Assembly (NCBI GenBank): GCA_003445035.1
Contig: DLVV01000388.1
Location: forward strand, 45,094 to 56,564
From: Planctomycetaceae bacterium
GTDB taxonomy: Bacteria > Planctomycetota > Planctomycetia > Planctomycetales > Planctomycetaceae
Length of the DNA: 11,471 nucleotides
Direction of reading: 5' to 3'
Every line of letters begins with the position of its first letter. Position 1 is the stretch's first letter. Under the pieces are notes generated by a model that saw only the letters and a program-made list of their open reading frames with translations, searched no databases and was not told where the DNA came from. A program made the translations under genes and the position numbers. Of this stretch, positions 1 to 7,139 are shown piece by piece.

Positions 1-660
1 GACGACGTGAAGTTGGCGGTCAAGGCGGGGGCTGACGTGGTGGTGATCGACGGCATGCAGGGTGGCACGGCGGCCACGCAGCAGGTCTTCATCGAACACA
101 CCGGCATTCCCACGCTGGCGGCCTTGCCCCAGGCGGTCGAGGCACTCGAGGAGATGGACATGGCCGGGGAGGTCGGGCTGATCATTTCCGGTGGTATTCG
201 TACCGGTGCCGACGTCGCCAAGGCCCTGGCCCTCGGGGCCGACGCGGTGTCAATCGGCCAGGCCGCGTTGATCGCGCTGGGGTGCAACAACCGTTGCCAC
301 CACGATGGCGAGGGCTGGGTGGATGTGTCTGACGACTACCAGCAGTTGGGTACGGCACCCGGGTTCTGTCACCACTGTCAGACCGGTCGCTGCCCGGTCG
401 GTATCACCACTCAGGATGAACTTCTCGAACAACGACTCTTGCCGGAAAAGGCCGCCGAGTGGGTCCGCAATTACCTGCAGGTGGTCAACATGGAGGTCAC
501 GACACTTGCCCGGGCCTGTGGCAAGTCCGACGTGCATCACCTGGAGCGTGAGGACCTGGCCGCCCTGACGGTCGAAGCCGCCGCCATGGCCCGGATTCCC
601 CTGGCCGGCACCTCCTGGATCCCCGGTTGCAGCACGTCGAACACCGATCCAGGGAGTTGA
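1..660 (+). CDS. mgsC: FMN-binding glutamate synthase-like protein, probable NMG synthase subunit C (5' partial)
   Basis: This is the C-terminal 219 residues of a glutamate synthase large-subunit-type FMN domain; the reading frame is open from base 1 and the true start lies upstream. GADVVVIDGMQGGTAATQ (codons 10-27) and SGGIRTGADVAKALALGADA (codons 64-83) are the substrate and FMN-phosphate loops of this family. Five cysteines follow, at codons 95, 99, 123, 126 and 131, ending in CPVGITTQD; glutamate synthases carry a [3Fe-4S] cluster here. The C-terminal stretch AAAMARIPLAGTSWIPG matches, from memory, GlxD/MgsC proteins of rhizobia and methylotrophs. In the NMG pathway this cytosolic enzyme turns gamma-glutamylmethylamide into N-methylglutamate together with MgsA and MgsB. 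The adjacent gmaS supports MgsC over ordinary GltB. An archaeal-type glutamate synthase large subunit is the main alternative. Confidence 0.8.
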   Translation, partial: DDVKLAVKAGADVVVIDGMQGGTAATQQVFIEHTGIPTLAALPQAVEALEEMDMAGEVGLIISGGIRTGADVAKALALGADAVSIGQAALIALGCNNRCHHDGEGWVDVSDDYQQLGTAPGFCHHCQTGRCPVGITTQDELLEQRLLPEKAAEWVRNYLQVVNMEVTTLARACGKSDVHHLEREDLAALTVEAAAMARIPLAGTSWIPGCSTSNTDPGS

Positions 661-728
661 CCGGTCGCGTGGCACGCGGCCGCAGACGCCTGTAGTATGG
701 GCGGCATCTGGCAGTTTCTATCGGGGCC

Positions 729-733
729 GGGAG
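729..733 (+). promoter_or_regulatory. Ribosome binding site of gmaS
   Basis: GGGAG lies 7 bases before the ATG at 741, which supports that codon as the gmaS start. Confidence 0.5.
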
Positions 734-740
734 ACCCGCG

Positions 741-2099
741 ATGACGACAAGGGACGAAATCAAGGCGAGGATCGAGCAGGACGGAATCGAATTCCTGCTG
801 GTGCAGTTCGTCGACCTCAACGGTACCGCCAAGGTCAAGATGGTGCCGGCCAGTGAACTCGACGCCTGCATCGACAGTGGGGCCGGGTTTGCCGGGGCCG
901 CTCTCTGGGGACTGGGCCAGGGACCTCACGACCACGACATGCTGGCCCGGGTCGACCTGGACAGCTACACCCCGCTGCCGTGGAAACCCAACACCGCCCG
1001 GTTGGCGGGCAACCTCTACGTCGACGACGAGCCCCATCCGTTCTGTGCGCGGACCAACATGGTGAGGGTGCTTGATGCCGCCCGCGAGCAGGGATACCTG
1101 TTCAACATCGGGATGGAGCCCGAACATTTTCTGGTCACCCGCAACGAAGACGGATCGATTTCTCCATGGGACCCGGGCGGTGTCGATCACCTCGAGAAGC
1201 CCTGCTACGACTTTCGCTCGATGGCTCCGGCGATGGACTACCTGCAGGAACTGACCAGTTCACTCAATGCACTGGATTGGGGGGTCTACCAGACCGACCA
1301 CGAGGACGGCAACGGGCAGTACGAGGTCAATTTCGACTACCAGGACGCGCTGACCACCGCGGACAGGGTCACGTTCTTCAAGATGGCGACCTCACAGATT
1401 GCCGCCAAGTACGGTGCGATCGCCACGCACATGCCCAAGCCGTTTGCCGATCGCACGGGCAGCGGGCTGCACGTGCACTTCCATGTCGCCGATGCCGAGA
1501 CGGGTGGGAACCTCTTCCTGGACGAATCGGATGCCCGGGGGCTGGGACTCTCGCAGTTCGCCTACCACTTCCTGGGTGGCGTGCTGGCCCACGCTCCGGC
1601 CCTGGTGGCCGTCACCTGCCCGACGGTCAATTGCTACAAGCGTTTGAAGCTGGGTTCGGGACTGCAGGGAAGCCGCTCGGGATTCACCTGGACGCCAGCC
1701 TTCATCAGCTACGGAGACAACAATCGCACCCAGATGATCCGCACCGCCGGACCGGGCCACGTTGAGGACCGAACGGTCTCGGCCGGTTGCAATCCGTATC
1801 TCGGCCTGGCCGCCTACCTGGCGGCCGGACTTGACGGAGTCGAGAATCAGATCGATCCCGGGGAACCCAACCTCGGGAACCTTTATGAGAAAACGCTCGA
1901 AGAGATCAGCGAGGCGGGAATCAGCATTCTCCCGCAATCACTCGGGGAATCCCTGGCCGCGTTGAAGAACGATGCGGTGGTCCAGGGGGGACTGGGCGTG
2001 ATTGCCGACGAATTCATCGATGTCAAGACCCGCGAACTCGAGACCAGCGAACAGCAAGTCACGTCGTGGGAGATCGACCGCTACTTGACGTTGTTCTAG
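741..2099 (+). CDS. gmaS: Type III glutamine synthetase family, probable gamma-glutamylmethylamide synthetase
   Basis: The 452-residue protein has the length and motifs of the GlnT/GmaS branch of the glutamine synthetase superfamily. GmaS ligates methylamine to the gamma-carboxyl of glutamate using ATP, the entry step of the NMG pathway. Likely metal and nucleotide ligands are visible: E126 and E128 in GMEPEHF, E188 and E195 in HEDGNGQYEVNF, H244 in GSGLHVHFHV, NNRTQMIR at 327-334, and E342 and R344 before CNPYL. The N-terminal beta-grasp half runs from about 15 to 100 (IEFLLVQFVDLNG, GAGFAGAALWG, PLPWKP). After NCYKR (297-301), the YEAP segment that holds the ammonium-shielding glutamate of classical GS is replaced by a Gly/Ser-rich stretch before FTWTPAF. 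This fits a larger amine substrate (inference). Flanking mgsC and mgd genes make GmaS more likely than a plain glutamine synthetase, but sequence alone cannot exclude ammonia or another amine. Confidence 0.82.
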   Translation: MTTRDEIKARIEQDGIEFLLVQFVDLNGTAKVKMVPASELDACIDSGAGFAGAALWGLGQGPHDHDMLARVDLDSYTPLPWKPNTARLAGNLYVDDEPHPFCARTNMVRVLDAAREQGYLFNIGMEPEHFLVTRNEDGSISPWDPGGVDHLEKPCYDFRSMAPAMDYLQELTSSLNALDWGVYQTDHEDGNGQYEVNFDYQDALTTADRVTFFKMATSQIAAKYGAIATHMPKPFADRTGSGLHVHFHVADAETGGNLFLDESDARGLGLSQFAYHFLGGVLAHAPALVAVTCPTVNCYKRLKLGSGLQGSRSGFTWTPAFISYGDNNRTQMIRTAGPGHVEDRTVSAGCNPYLGLAAYLAAGLDGVENQIDPGEPNLGNLYEKTLEEISEAGISILPQSLGESLAALKNDAVVQGGLGVIADEFIDVKTRELETSEQQVTSWEIDRYLTLF

Positions 2100-2166
2100 C
2101 GCGGAATCGGAGACGAGGCACACAGGGATGGACCGGTGTCCGTGGATGACCGGGGCCAGCAGGGAA

Positions 2167-2170
2167 GGGA
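2167..2170 (+). promoter_or_regulatory. Ribosome binding site deciding the mgdB start
   Basis: GGGA, within a purine-rich stretch AGGGAAGGGAAG from 2161, lies 7 bases before the GTG at 2178. It favours that GTG over an in-frame GTG at 2136, which would add 14 residues not expected in the family. Confidence 0.45.
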
Positions 2171-2177
2171 AGACGGC

Positions 2178-2471
2178 GTGTCGGTAATGATTCCGTGTCC
2201 GCACTGCGAGCGGCGTCCAGCGGGCGAATTTCACTTCGGTGGCCCGTTGCGTGACCGGCCCGGGCCGGAAGCACCGACCGGGGAGTGGATCGCCTACACC
2301 TACGACCAGCCCAATCTTCGGTCAGTCCAGTGGGAGTGGTGGTTCCACCGTGCGGCCTGCCGGCAGTGGTTCCTGGTCCGCCGCGACACCCGGACCAACC
2401 AGGTGTTGGAATCAGCGATGCCCGGCGAGGTGGCAACCGGAATGCCCGAAGGTGAGGCCGGCGATGAGTAG
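2178..2471 (+). CDS. mgdB: Sarcosine oxidase delta-type subunit, probable NMG dehydrogenase subunit B
   Basis: This small zinc-binding subunit (97 residues from GTG 2178) belongs to heterotetrameric sarcosine oxidase/NMG dehydrogenase complexes. Delta subunits bind one zinc ion through two N-terminal cysteines plus a later His and Cys. All four are visible: C7 and C10 in IPCPHC, and H57 and C61 in WWFHRAACRQWF. The family normally opens with a few residues before IPCPHC, which is why the GTG at 2178 is chosen; GTG 2136 and ATG 2187 are in-frame alternatives. Length is in the usual range of about 85 to 110 residues. Its stop overlaps the start of mgdC by 8 bases, indicating coupled translation. 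The C-terminal tail after about residue 80 is acidic and probably disordered. Confidence 0.85.
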   Translation: MSVMIPCPHCERRPAGEFHFGGPLRDRPGPEAPTGEWIAYTYDQPNLRSVQWEWWFHRAACRQWFLVRRDTRTNQVLESAMPGEVATGMPEGEAGDE

Positions 2472-5250
2472 CCAGGAGGGCCCTTGCACGTTCACCTTTG
2501 ACGGCCGGTCGATCACCGCTGCTCCTGGCCAGACGATTGCCGGCGCGCTGCACCAGGCCGGTGTGCACGTGGTGTCACGGAGCTTCAAGTACCACCGGGC
2601 CCGCGGCCTGTTCTGCGCGACGGGCCGTTGTCCCAACTGTCTGTGTACGGTTGACGGTGATCCCAACGTGAGGACGTGCGTCACGCCGGCCAGGCCGGAC
2701 ATGGCCGTTCGCAGCCAGAATGCGTGGCCGGGACTGAAGTGGGACGTGTTGTCGATTTTCGACCGCCTGCACCGGTTCATGCCCGTCGGTTTCTATTACC
2801 GGGTCATGCACAAGCCGCGGTTCCTCTGGCCCGTGTTTGAGGCAATCGTCCGCCGGATCGCCGGACTGGGACGTGTCGACCGTCAGTCTGGCGGCCGACG
2901 ACGTTACGACCGCCAGACGTTGCACAGTGACGTGGTCGTGATCGGCGGAGGCTGGGCGGGAATGCACGCCGCGATTGAGGCCTCGCGTGGTGGTTGCGAT
3001 GTGACGCTGGTGGATGACCGTGAGGAACTGGGCGGGCACGCATTGTTTGACCCGGTTTCGTGGGTGGAACGCGAGCCCGAATTTCTGTCCACGGTCCAGG
3101 CGGTTGTGGATGATCCCCGGATCCGGGTGTTGAAGAGGGCGACGGCGTTTGGCTGTTACGAGGACCGGCTGGTGGCTGTCCAGGCCGGAGATCGGATGAT
3201 CCGATTGCGAGCCGGCCAGGTTGTTGTTGCCACCGGCGGGTGGGAGAAACCGCTGGTCTTCCCGGGCAATGATCGTCCTGGCGTGATGTTGGCCAGCGGC
3301 GTCCAGCAGATGTTGTGGCGGGACGGATGCGAGTTTCCCGGTGACGTGGTCGTCGTGACCGACAATCCGAGTGGCTACCACGCGGCCCATGCCCTGAGGG
3401 CCAGGGGCACGCGGGTCGTGGCTGTCGTGGACCACAACGAGACCCCGGCAGCCGATCCCGGTGACCTGCCGGTCCGGACGGGACAGACCATCCATTCTGT
3501 GAGTGGCAGACGTCATGTCACGTCCGCGGTTGTCGGGCCGCTGGATGCCGCGGCGGCTTCAAGCGAATCGATACGCTGTCGCTGGGTTGTCCAGGCCGTC
3601 GGATTCACGACAGCTTCCGGGTTGCTGGCTCAGGCCGGTTGCCGATTGGTCCACGACGAGTCGCGTGACCTGTTCCGCGTTGATCGCTTTGCGGACGGCT
3701 TCCGTGCCGCGGGTGCGGTGAACGGAACCTTCGACATCGACGCGTGTGCCCGTGAGGGGCGGCTGGCTGGAGAAGTGGCGGCGGCCGGGGAGGGGGGCGG
3801 GTCCATTGACATAACGCCTTCGGAGACTTCGCCACCGGTGCGGCGGCCCCCACAGGGAAAGAAGGCGTTTGTCTGCTTGTGCGAGGACGTGACCGAAAAG
3901 GACCTGTTTGATGCGGTTGCCGAGGGGTTCTCGAACATTGAAACGCTGAAGCGATACTCCACCGTCTGCATGGGGCCCTGCCAGGGCAAGATGTGCCAGT
4001 CCGGTTCCATTGACGCGTGTGCCCGGGCCAATGGGAAGACTGTTGCCGAGACCGGTCGGACGACAGCCCGTCCGCCCGATCAGCCGGTGCCATTGGGAGT
4101 GTTGGCCGGACGAGCTCCACATCGGCACCTGGTACGACGAACGGCATTGCACGACTGGCACACCGAAGCCGGTGCGGTGTTCCTTGATTCGGGAGCCTGG
4201 AAACGGCCCGAGTCGTACGGCGATCCGTCAGCCGAATACCAGGTGGTACGCGAGGGGGTTGGCCTGATCGACGTGTCGACTCTCGGCAAGCTCGAGTTGC
4301 GGGGCCGCGACGTGGCCGAGTTTCTCGAGTTCGTCTACCCGAACCGTTTCGCGAAGTTGAAGGTCGGCCGGGTGAGATATGGAGTGGTCTGTGACGAAGC
4401 GGGGATCATTCTTGATGACGGCACGATCGCTCGCCTGGAAGAAGACCGCTGGTTTCTGACGACCACCACCGGTAACGCCGATGGAGTGGATAGCTGGTTT
4501 CGCTGGTGGCTGGCCACCCGTCCCGACTGGGACGTTCGGCTGACGAATGTCAGTGGAGCGACGGCGGCGATGAACCTGGCGGGGCCGATGAGCCGGCAGG
4601 TGCTGTCGGCGGTGTGCGACGGCGACCTGTCGACCGAAGCGGTGCCGTATCTTGCGGCATCGCAGCTGACCGTTGCCGGCGTGCCGGCGATCGTGTTACG
4701 GATCGGGTTCGTGGGAGAACTGGGATACGAGATCCATGTGCCCAGCCACCTGGCCGAGCACGTCTGGCGTGAGCTGATGGCCGCCGGTGCCGAGTCCGGG
4801 ATCCGTCCGTTCGGTATCGAAGCCCAGAGACGTCTGAGGCTCGACAAGCAGCATCTGCTGGCCGGACAGGACACCGACGCACTGTCGAATCCCTTTGACG
4901 CCGGGTTGCCCTGGATCGTCAAGCTCGACAAGCCCGACTTCGTTGGCCGGAGTGCATTGCAGAGGGCCCAGGGACGTGAACGGGGCCAGCAACTGGTCGG
5001 TTTTCGGCTCGAGGGGGACCGGGTGCCGCCGGAGCCGTCCCTGGTGCTCGTTGACGGGCGGCTCGAAGGTCGTGTCACCAGTGCCCGTTATTCTCCGGTG
5101 GCCGGGGCAACCGTCGGGCTAGCGTGGGTGCCGGCCGAGTCGGCCGGGAACGGCCAGCAGATCACCATCCAGTTGGACGGACAACTGGTCAATGCCGTGG
5201 TTCAACGTGAACCGTTTTACGATCCCGAGGGCACCCGGCTGAAAAGCTGA
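2464..5250 (+). CDS. mgdC: Sarcosine oxidase alpha-type subunit with two predicted Fe-S sites, probable NMG dehydrogenase subunit C
   Basis: The 928-residue subunit starts at ATG 2464, preceded by AGGTGAGG at 2450-2457. Domains in order: (1) residues about 5-80, a Fer2_4-type ferredoxin domain with SFKYHRARG then C51, C56, C59 and C72 (C-x4-C-x2-C-x12-C); (2) about 155-460, an FAD/NAD Rossmann flavoprotein domain with GGGWAG at 161-166 and ATGGWEKP; (3) about 468-525, a BFD-like [2Fe-2S] domain with C471, C473, C506 and C511 (CLCEDVT, CMGPCQGKMC); (4) about 555-925, a GcvT-like folate-binding domain with DVSTLGKLEL, RFAKLKVGRVRYG and FGIEAQRRLRLDK. The GcvT half is expected to transfer the released carbon to tetrahydrofolate. 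The alpha subunit of classical tetrameric sarcosine oxidase lacks these cysteine sets, as I recall, so this one may pass electrons on as a dehydrogenase. Subunit assignment is firm; substrate is inferred from neighbours. Confidence 0.87.
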   Translation: MSSQEGPCTFTFDGRSITAAPGQTIAGALHQAGVHVVSRSFKYHRARGLFCATGRCPNCLCTVDGDPNVRTCVTPARPDMAVRSQNAWPGLKWDVLSIFDRLHRFMPVGFYYRVMHKPRFLWPVFEAIVRRIAGLGRVDRQSGGRRRYDRQTLHSDVVVIGGGWAGMHAAIEASRGGCDVTLVDDREELGGHALFDPVSWVEREPEFLSTVQAVVDDPRIRVLKRATAFGCYEDRLVAVQAGDRMIRLRAGQVVVATGGWEKPLVFPGNDRPGVMLASGVQQMLWRDGCEFPGDVVVVTDNPSGYHAAHALRARGTRVVAVVDHNETPAADPGDLPVRTGQTIHSVSGRRHVTSAVVGPLDAAAASSESIRCRWVVQAVGFTTASGLLAQAGCRLVHDESRDLFRVDRFADGFRAAGAVNGTFDIDACAREGRLAGEVAAAGEGGGSIDITPSETSPPVRRPPQGKKAFVCLCEDVTEKDLFDAVAEGFSNIETLKRYSTVCMGPCQGKMCQSGSIDACARANGKTVAETGRTTARPPDQPVPLGVLAGRAPHRHLVRRTALHDWHTEAGAVFLDSGAWKRPESYGDPSAEYQVVREGVGLIDVSTLGKLELRGRDVAEFLEFVYPNRFAKLKVGRVRYGVVCDEAGIILDDGTIARLEEDRWFLTTTTGNADGVDSWFRWWLATRPDWDVRLTNVSGATAAMNLAGPMSRQVLSAVCDGDLSTEAVPYLAASQLTVAGVPAIVLRIGFVGELGYEIHVPSHLAEHVWRELMAAGAESGIRPFGIEAQRRLRLDKQHLLAGQDTDALSNPFDAGLPWIVKLDKPDFVGRSALQRAQGRERGQQLVGFRLEGDRVPPEPSLVLVDGRLEGRVTSARYSPVAGATVGLAWVPAESAGNGQQITIQLDGQLVNAVVQREPFYDPEGTRLKS

Positions 5251-5258
5251 GCGATAAC

Positions 5259-5262
5259 AGGA
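5259..5262 (+). promoter_or_regulatory. Weak ribosome binding site of mgdD
   Basis: AGGA lies 10 bases before ATG 5273, a longer spacing than for the other genes of the operon. The 22-base gap after mgdC contains nothing else recognisable. Confidence 0.35.
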
Positions 5263-5272
5263 CCACACCGAG

Positions 5273-5941
5273 ATGATCTCACCCAAATCAGTTCCGACGG
5301 CCCGCGGCCCACTGGTCGCCTGGCACCGTCGCGCCGGCGGGCGGATGGAGACGGTCGGGGGCTGGGAAATCTGTGTGAGTCATCCGGCCGAAGATGGCCC
5401 GTCCGCTGACACCGGCAACCTGCTGCTCGACTGGTCTCATCGGTCGGTGACCGAACTCGGAGGGCCGAGGGTCGGCGAGTTGGTCCGGGGCCTGGTCGGC
5501 ACCGATGTGGCGGTTCGTCGAATGGCGGCCGGTCGCGCGGGGATCATCTGCCGGTTGACACCGGCCCGGGCGATCATTTTCGGCGACCCCGGTCCCGAGG
5601 TGCTCGGCGATCCAGCGGTGGTCGATGTGACCGGCGGCTGGGCGACGATCGTGCTGTCCGGCCCGGATGCGGTCAACATTCTCTCGCTGCTCACCACGGC
5701 GGATCTCCGCACTCGCGCGATGCCGGTGGCTGCCGTCCGGCAAGGTCCGATCGCCGGCATCAACACGCTGCTGTGCCATTTTGCCGGACATTGGGAACTG
5801 CACGGCTGTCCCGATTCGATTGTGTCGCTCTGGGAAGCCCTGCTCGATGAGGGCCAGGCTTATGGGCTCCAGGTCGCCGGTGCGGAACGTCTGGGCGATG
5901 TGGTGACGGTTGGCGGTGGTGGCGAGGAGGGCCAGTCGTGA
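5273..5941 (+). CDS. mgdD: Sarcosine oxidase gamma-type subunit, probable NMG dehydrogenase subunit D
   Basis: The 222-residue protein sits in the position and has the size of the gamma subunit of heterotetrameric sarcosine oxidases, a small protein with a truncated GcvT/YgfZ-like fold. The clearest match is DVTGGWATIVLSGPDAVNI (codons about 118-136), resembling the family's segment in which an aromatic residue precedes LSGPDA, followed by a loop and VRQGPIAGINTLL. No cofactor ligands are expected. The gamma subunit is poorly conserved, so the call leans on position between the alpha and beta genes. Its TGA overlaps the GTG start of mgdA (GTGA, 5938-5941). The Gly-rich C-terminal tail encodes part of the mgdA ribosome binding site. 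No signal peptide or membrane segment is seen. Confidence 0.75.
   Translation: MISPKSVPTARGPLVAWHRRAGGRMETVGGWEICVSHPAEDGPSADTGNLLLDWSHRSVTELGGPRVGELVRGLVGTDVAVRRMAAGRAGIICRLTPARAIIFGDPGPEVLGDPAVVDVTGGWATIVLSGPDAVNILSLLTTADLRTRAMPVAAVRQGPIAGINTLLCHFAGHWELHGCPDSIVSLWEALLDEGQAYGLQVAGAERLGDVVTVGGGGEEGQS
5924..5931 (+). promoter_or_regulatory. Ribosome binding site deciding the mgdA start
   Basis: GAGGAGGG lies 6 bases before GTG 5938 and is the strongest Shine-Dalgarno match in the window. It supports the GTG start over ATG 5950, four codons in. Confidence 0.6.
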
Positions 5942-7134
5942 CGGATCGGATGTGGCGAGATCACGACCTGAAGGACGCCTACGATGTCGTCATCATCGGA
6001 GGCGGCGTTCACGGACTGGCAACGGCCTATTACCTGGCCCAGCAGGGCGTGACCAACGTCGCGGTGCTCGAGGCCCGCTACGTGGGGTTTGGAGGGTCTG
6101 GCCGCAACACCGCCATCGTTCGTTCCAACTACCGTACACCCGAGGGCATCGCCTTCTATGATCACTCGGTCAAGCTCTACGAGAAGCTGGCCGGTGAACT
6201 CGACTACAACATCATGTTTTCTCAGCGGGGACACCTGACGCTGGCACACACCGAACGGGGTGTCAGTGGTCTTCGTGAACGGGCCCTGACCAACCAGCTC
6301 TGTGGGGTCAATTCGCGGCTGATCTTCCCTGACGAAATCCGCCAGCACGTTCCCGACATGCAACTGGAAGGGTCGCTGCGATATCCGGTGATGGCCGCAC
6401 TGTACCACCCGTCCGGTGGAATCATCCGGCACGATGCGGTCGTGTGGGCCTACGCCCGAGGTGCCGATGCGGGAGGAGTGCACGTGCACCAGTTGACCGA
6501 GGTGACCGACCTGGAGGTGACTGACGGGGCGATCAGCGGCGTGATGACCAACCGGGGGCGGGTCAAGGCCGGTGCGGTGGTCAACGCAACGGCCGGTTAC
6601 GCCAGCACGATCGCCGCGATGGCCGGTCGGCAGATCCCGCTCGAGACACACCCGCTGCAGGCGTTGGTCACCGAGCCGCTCAAACCGTGGCTGCATTCGG
6701 TGATTGTCAGCTCGACGCTCCACGTCTACGTCTCGCAGACGGATCGGGGCGAGCTGGTGATCGGAGCGGAGGTCGACGACTACGCGAGTTACTCGTTGCG
6801 AGGCACACTGCCATTCGCAGAGAGTGCGGCGACACACCTGCTGGAGCTGTTTCCGTTCCTGGCCAATGTCCGGATGCTCCGGCAGTGGGCCGGGCTGTGT
6901 GACATGACCCCCGATTACTCGCCGATCATCGGTGAGGATCCGTTAGTCAAGGGGCTGTTCATGACGGTCGGTTGGGGAACCTACGGCTTCAAGGCCGGGC
7001 CGGCTTCGGGGCACCTTTTGGCCGAGATGATCGCCAGCGGCCGCACGCCGGAACGGCTGGAGCCGTTTTCTCCAGGCCGGTTTGCCGAGGATCGTCTTGT
7101 GGGCGAGAAGGCGGCGGCCAGCGTGTCGCACTAG
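5938..7134 (+). CDS. mgdA: Sarcosine oxidase beta-type subunit, probable NMG dehydrogenase subunit A
   Basis: The 398-residue protein is a DAO-family flavoprotein and the catalytic beta subunit, which oxidises the N-methyl amine. GGGVHG at 21-26 is the dinucleotide-binding loop for FAD. GGSGRNTAIVRSNY (residues about 52-65) is the conserved beta-subunit stretch after the ADP-binding fold. H165, in RHDAVVWAYARGAD, corresponds to the histidine that carries covalent FMN in tetrameric sarcosine oxidases. The C-terminal TPDYSPIIGEDP and GWGTYGFKAGPASGHLLAE complete the family signature. Length matches the usual 390 to 410 residues. It starts at GTG overlapping the mgdD stop. In described NMG operons the beta gene usually comes first; here it is last. 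Ordinary sarcosine oxidase or dimethylglycine oxidase is the alternative, and the gmaS/mgsC neighbours favour N-methylglutamate as substrate. Confidence 0.85.
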   Translation: MTDRMWRDHDLKDAYDVVIIGGGVHGLATAYYLAQQGVTNVAVLEARYVGFGGSGRNTAIVRSNYRTPEGIAFYDHSVKLYEKLAGELDYNIMFSQRGHLTLAHTERGVSGLRERALTNQLCGVNSRLIFPDEIRQHVPDMQLEGSLRYPVMAALYHPSGGIIRHDAVVWAYARGADAGGVHVHQLTEVTDLEVTDGAISGVMTNRGRVKAGAVVNATAGYASTIAAMAGRQIPLETHPLQALVTEPLKPWLHSVIVSSTLHVYVSQTDRGELVIGAEVDDYASYSLRGTLPFAESAATHLLELFPFLANVRMLRQWAGLCDMTPDYSPIIGEDPLVKGLFMTVGWGTYGFKAGPASGHLLAEMIASGRTPERLEPFSPGRFAEDRLVGEKAAASVSH

Positions 7135-7139
7135 CGGGC

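Larger units (their letters stand above)
1..7134 (+). other. Probable N-methylglutamate pathway operon (mgsC-gmaS-mgdBCDA)
   Basis: Six plus-strand genes follow one another with gaps or overlaps of +80, +78, -8, +22 and -4 bases, so they are probably co-transcribed and the last four translationally coupled. Together they encode a glutamate-synthase-like FMN protein, a type III glutamine synthetase homologue and the four sarcosine-oxidase-type subunits. This is the gene set known for the NMG route of methylamine oxidation, minus mgsA and mgsB, which may lie upstream of the window. The operon promoter is presumably also upstream. No convincing internal promoter was found in the 80-base gap before gmaS or the 78-base gap before mgdB. 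No terminator is visible after mgdA, because the next gene converges 5 bases away. Confidence 0.75.

Noticed and set aside
670..684. Sigma-54-like element upstream of gmaS (TGGCACG followed by CGCA)
   Set aside because: The -24 part is a good match and nitrogen control would make sense, but the GG-to-GC spacing is one base too short for sigma-54 and the -12 TT is missing. The spacing is normally strict.
693..698. TAGTAT as a -10 box for gmaS
   Set aside because: Five of six matches to TATAAT, but the hexamer 17 bases upstream (TGGCAC) matches TTGACA at only two positions.
2239..2463. Upstream extension of the mgdC reading frame by 75 codons over mgdB
   Set aside because: The frame stays open by chance in GC-rich DNA. 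The extension overlaps almost all of mgdB, has no family similarity, and ATG 2464 has a good ribosome site and begins just before the conserved ferredoxin-like domain.
5860..6837. 325-codon open frame on the minus strand opposite mgdA
   Set aside because: Shadow of mgdA in GC-rich DNA; its translation is rich in His and Arg with no recognisable motif. The 313-codon minus frame opposite mgdC (2575-3516) is rejected for the same reason.
1..7134. Plain glycine betaine/sarcosine catabolism operon
   Set aside because: The four sarcosine-oxidase-type subunits alone would allow it, but no glyA, dimethylglycine or betaine demethylase gene is present, while mgsC- and gmaS-like genes are. Kept only as an alternative for substrate.
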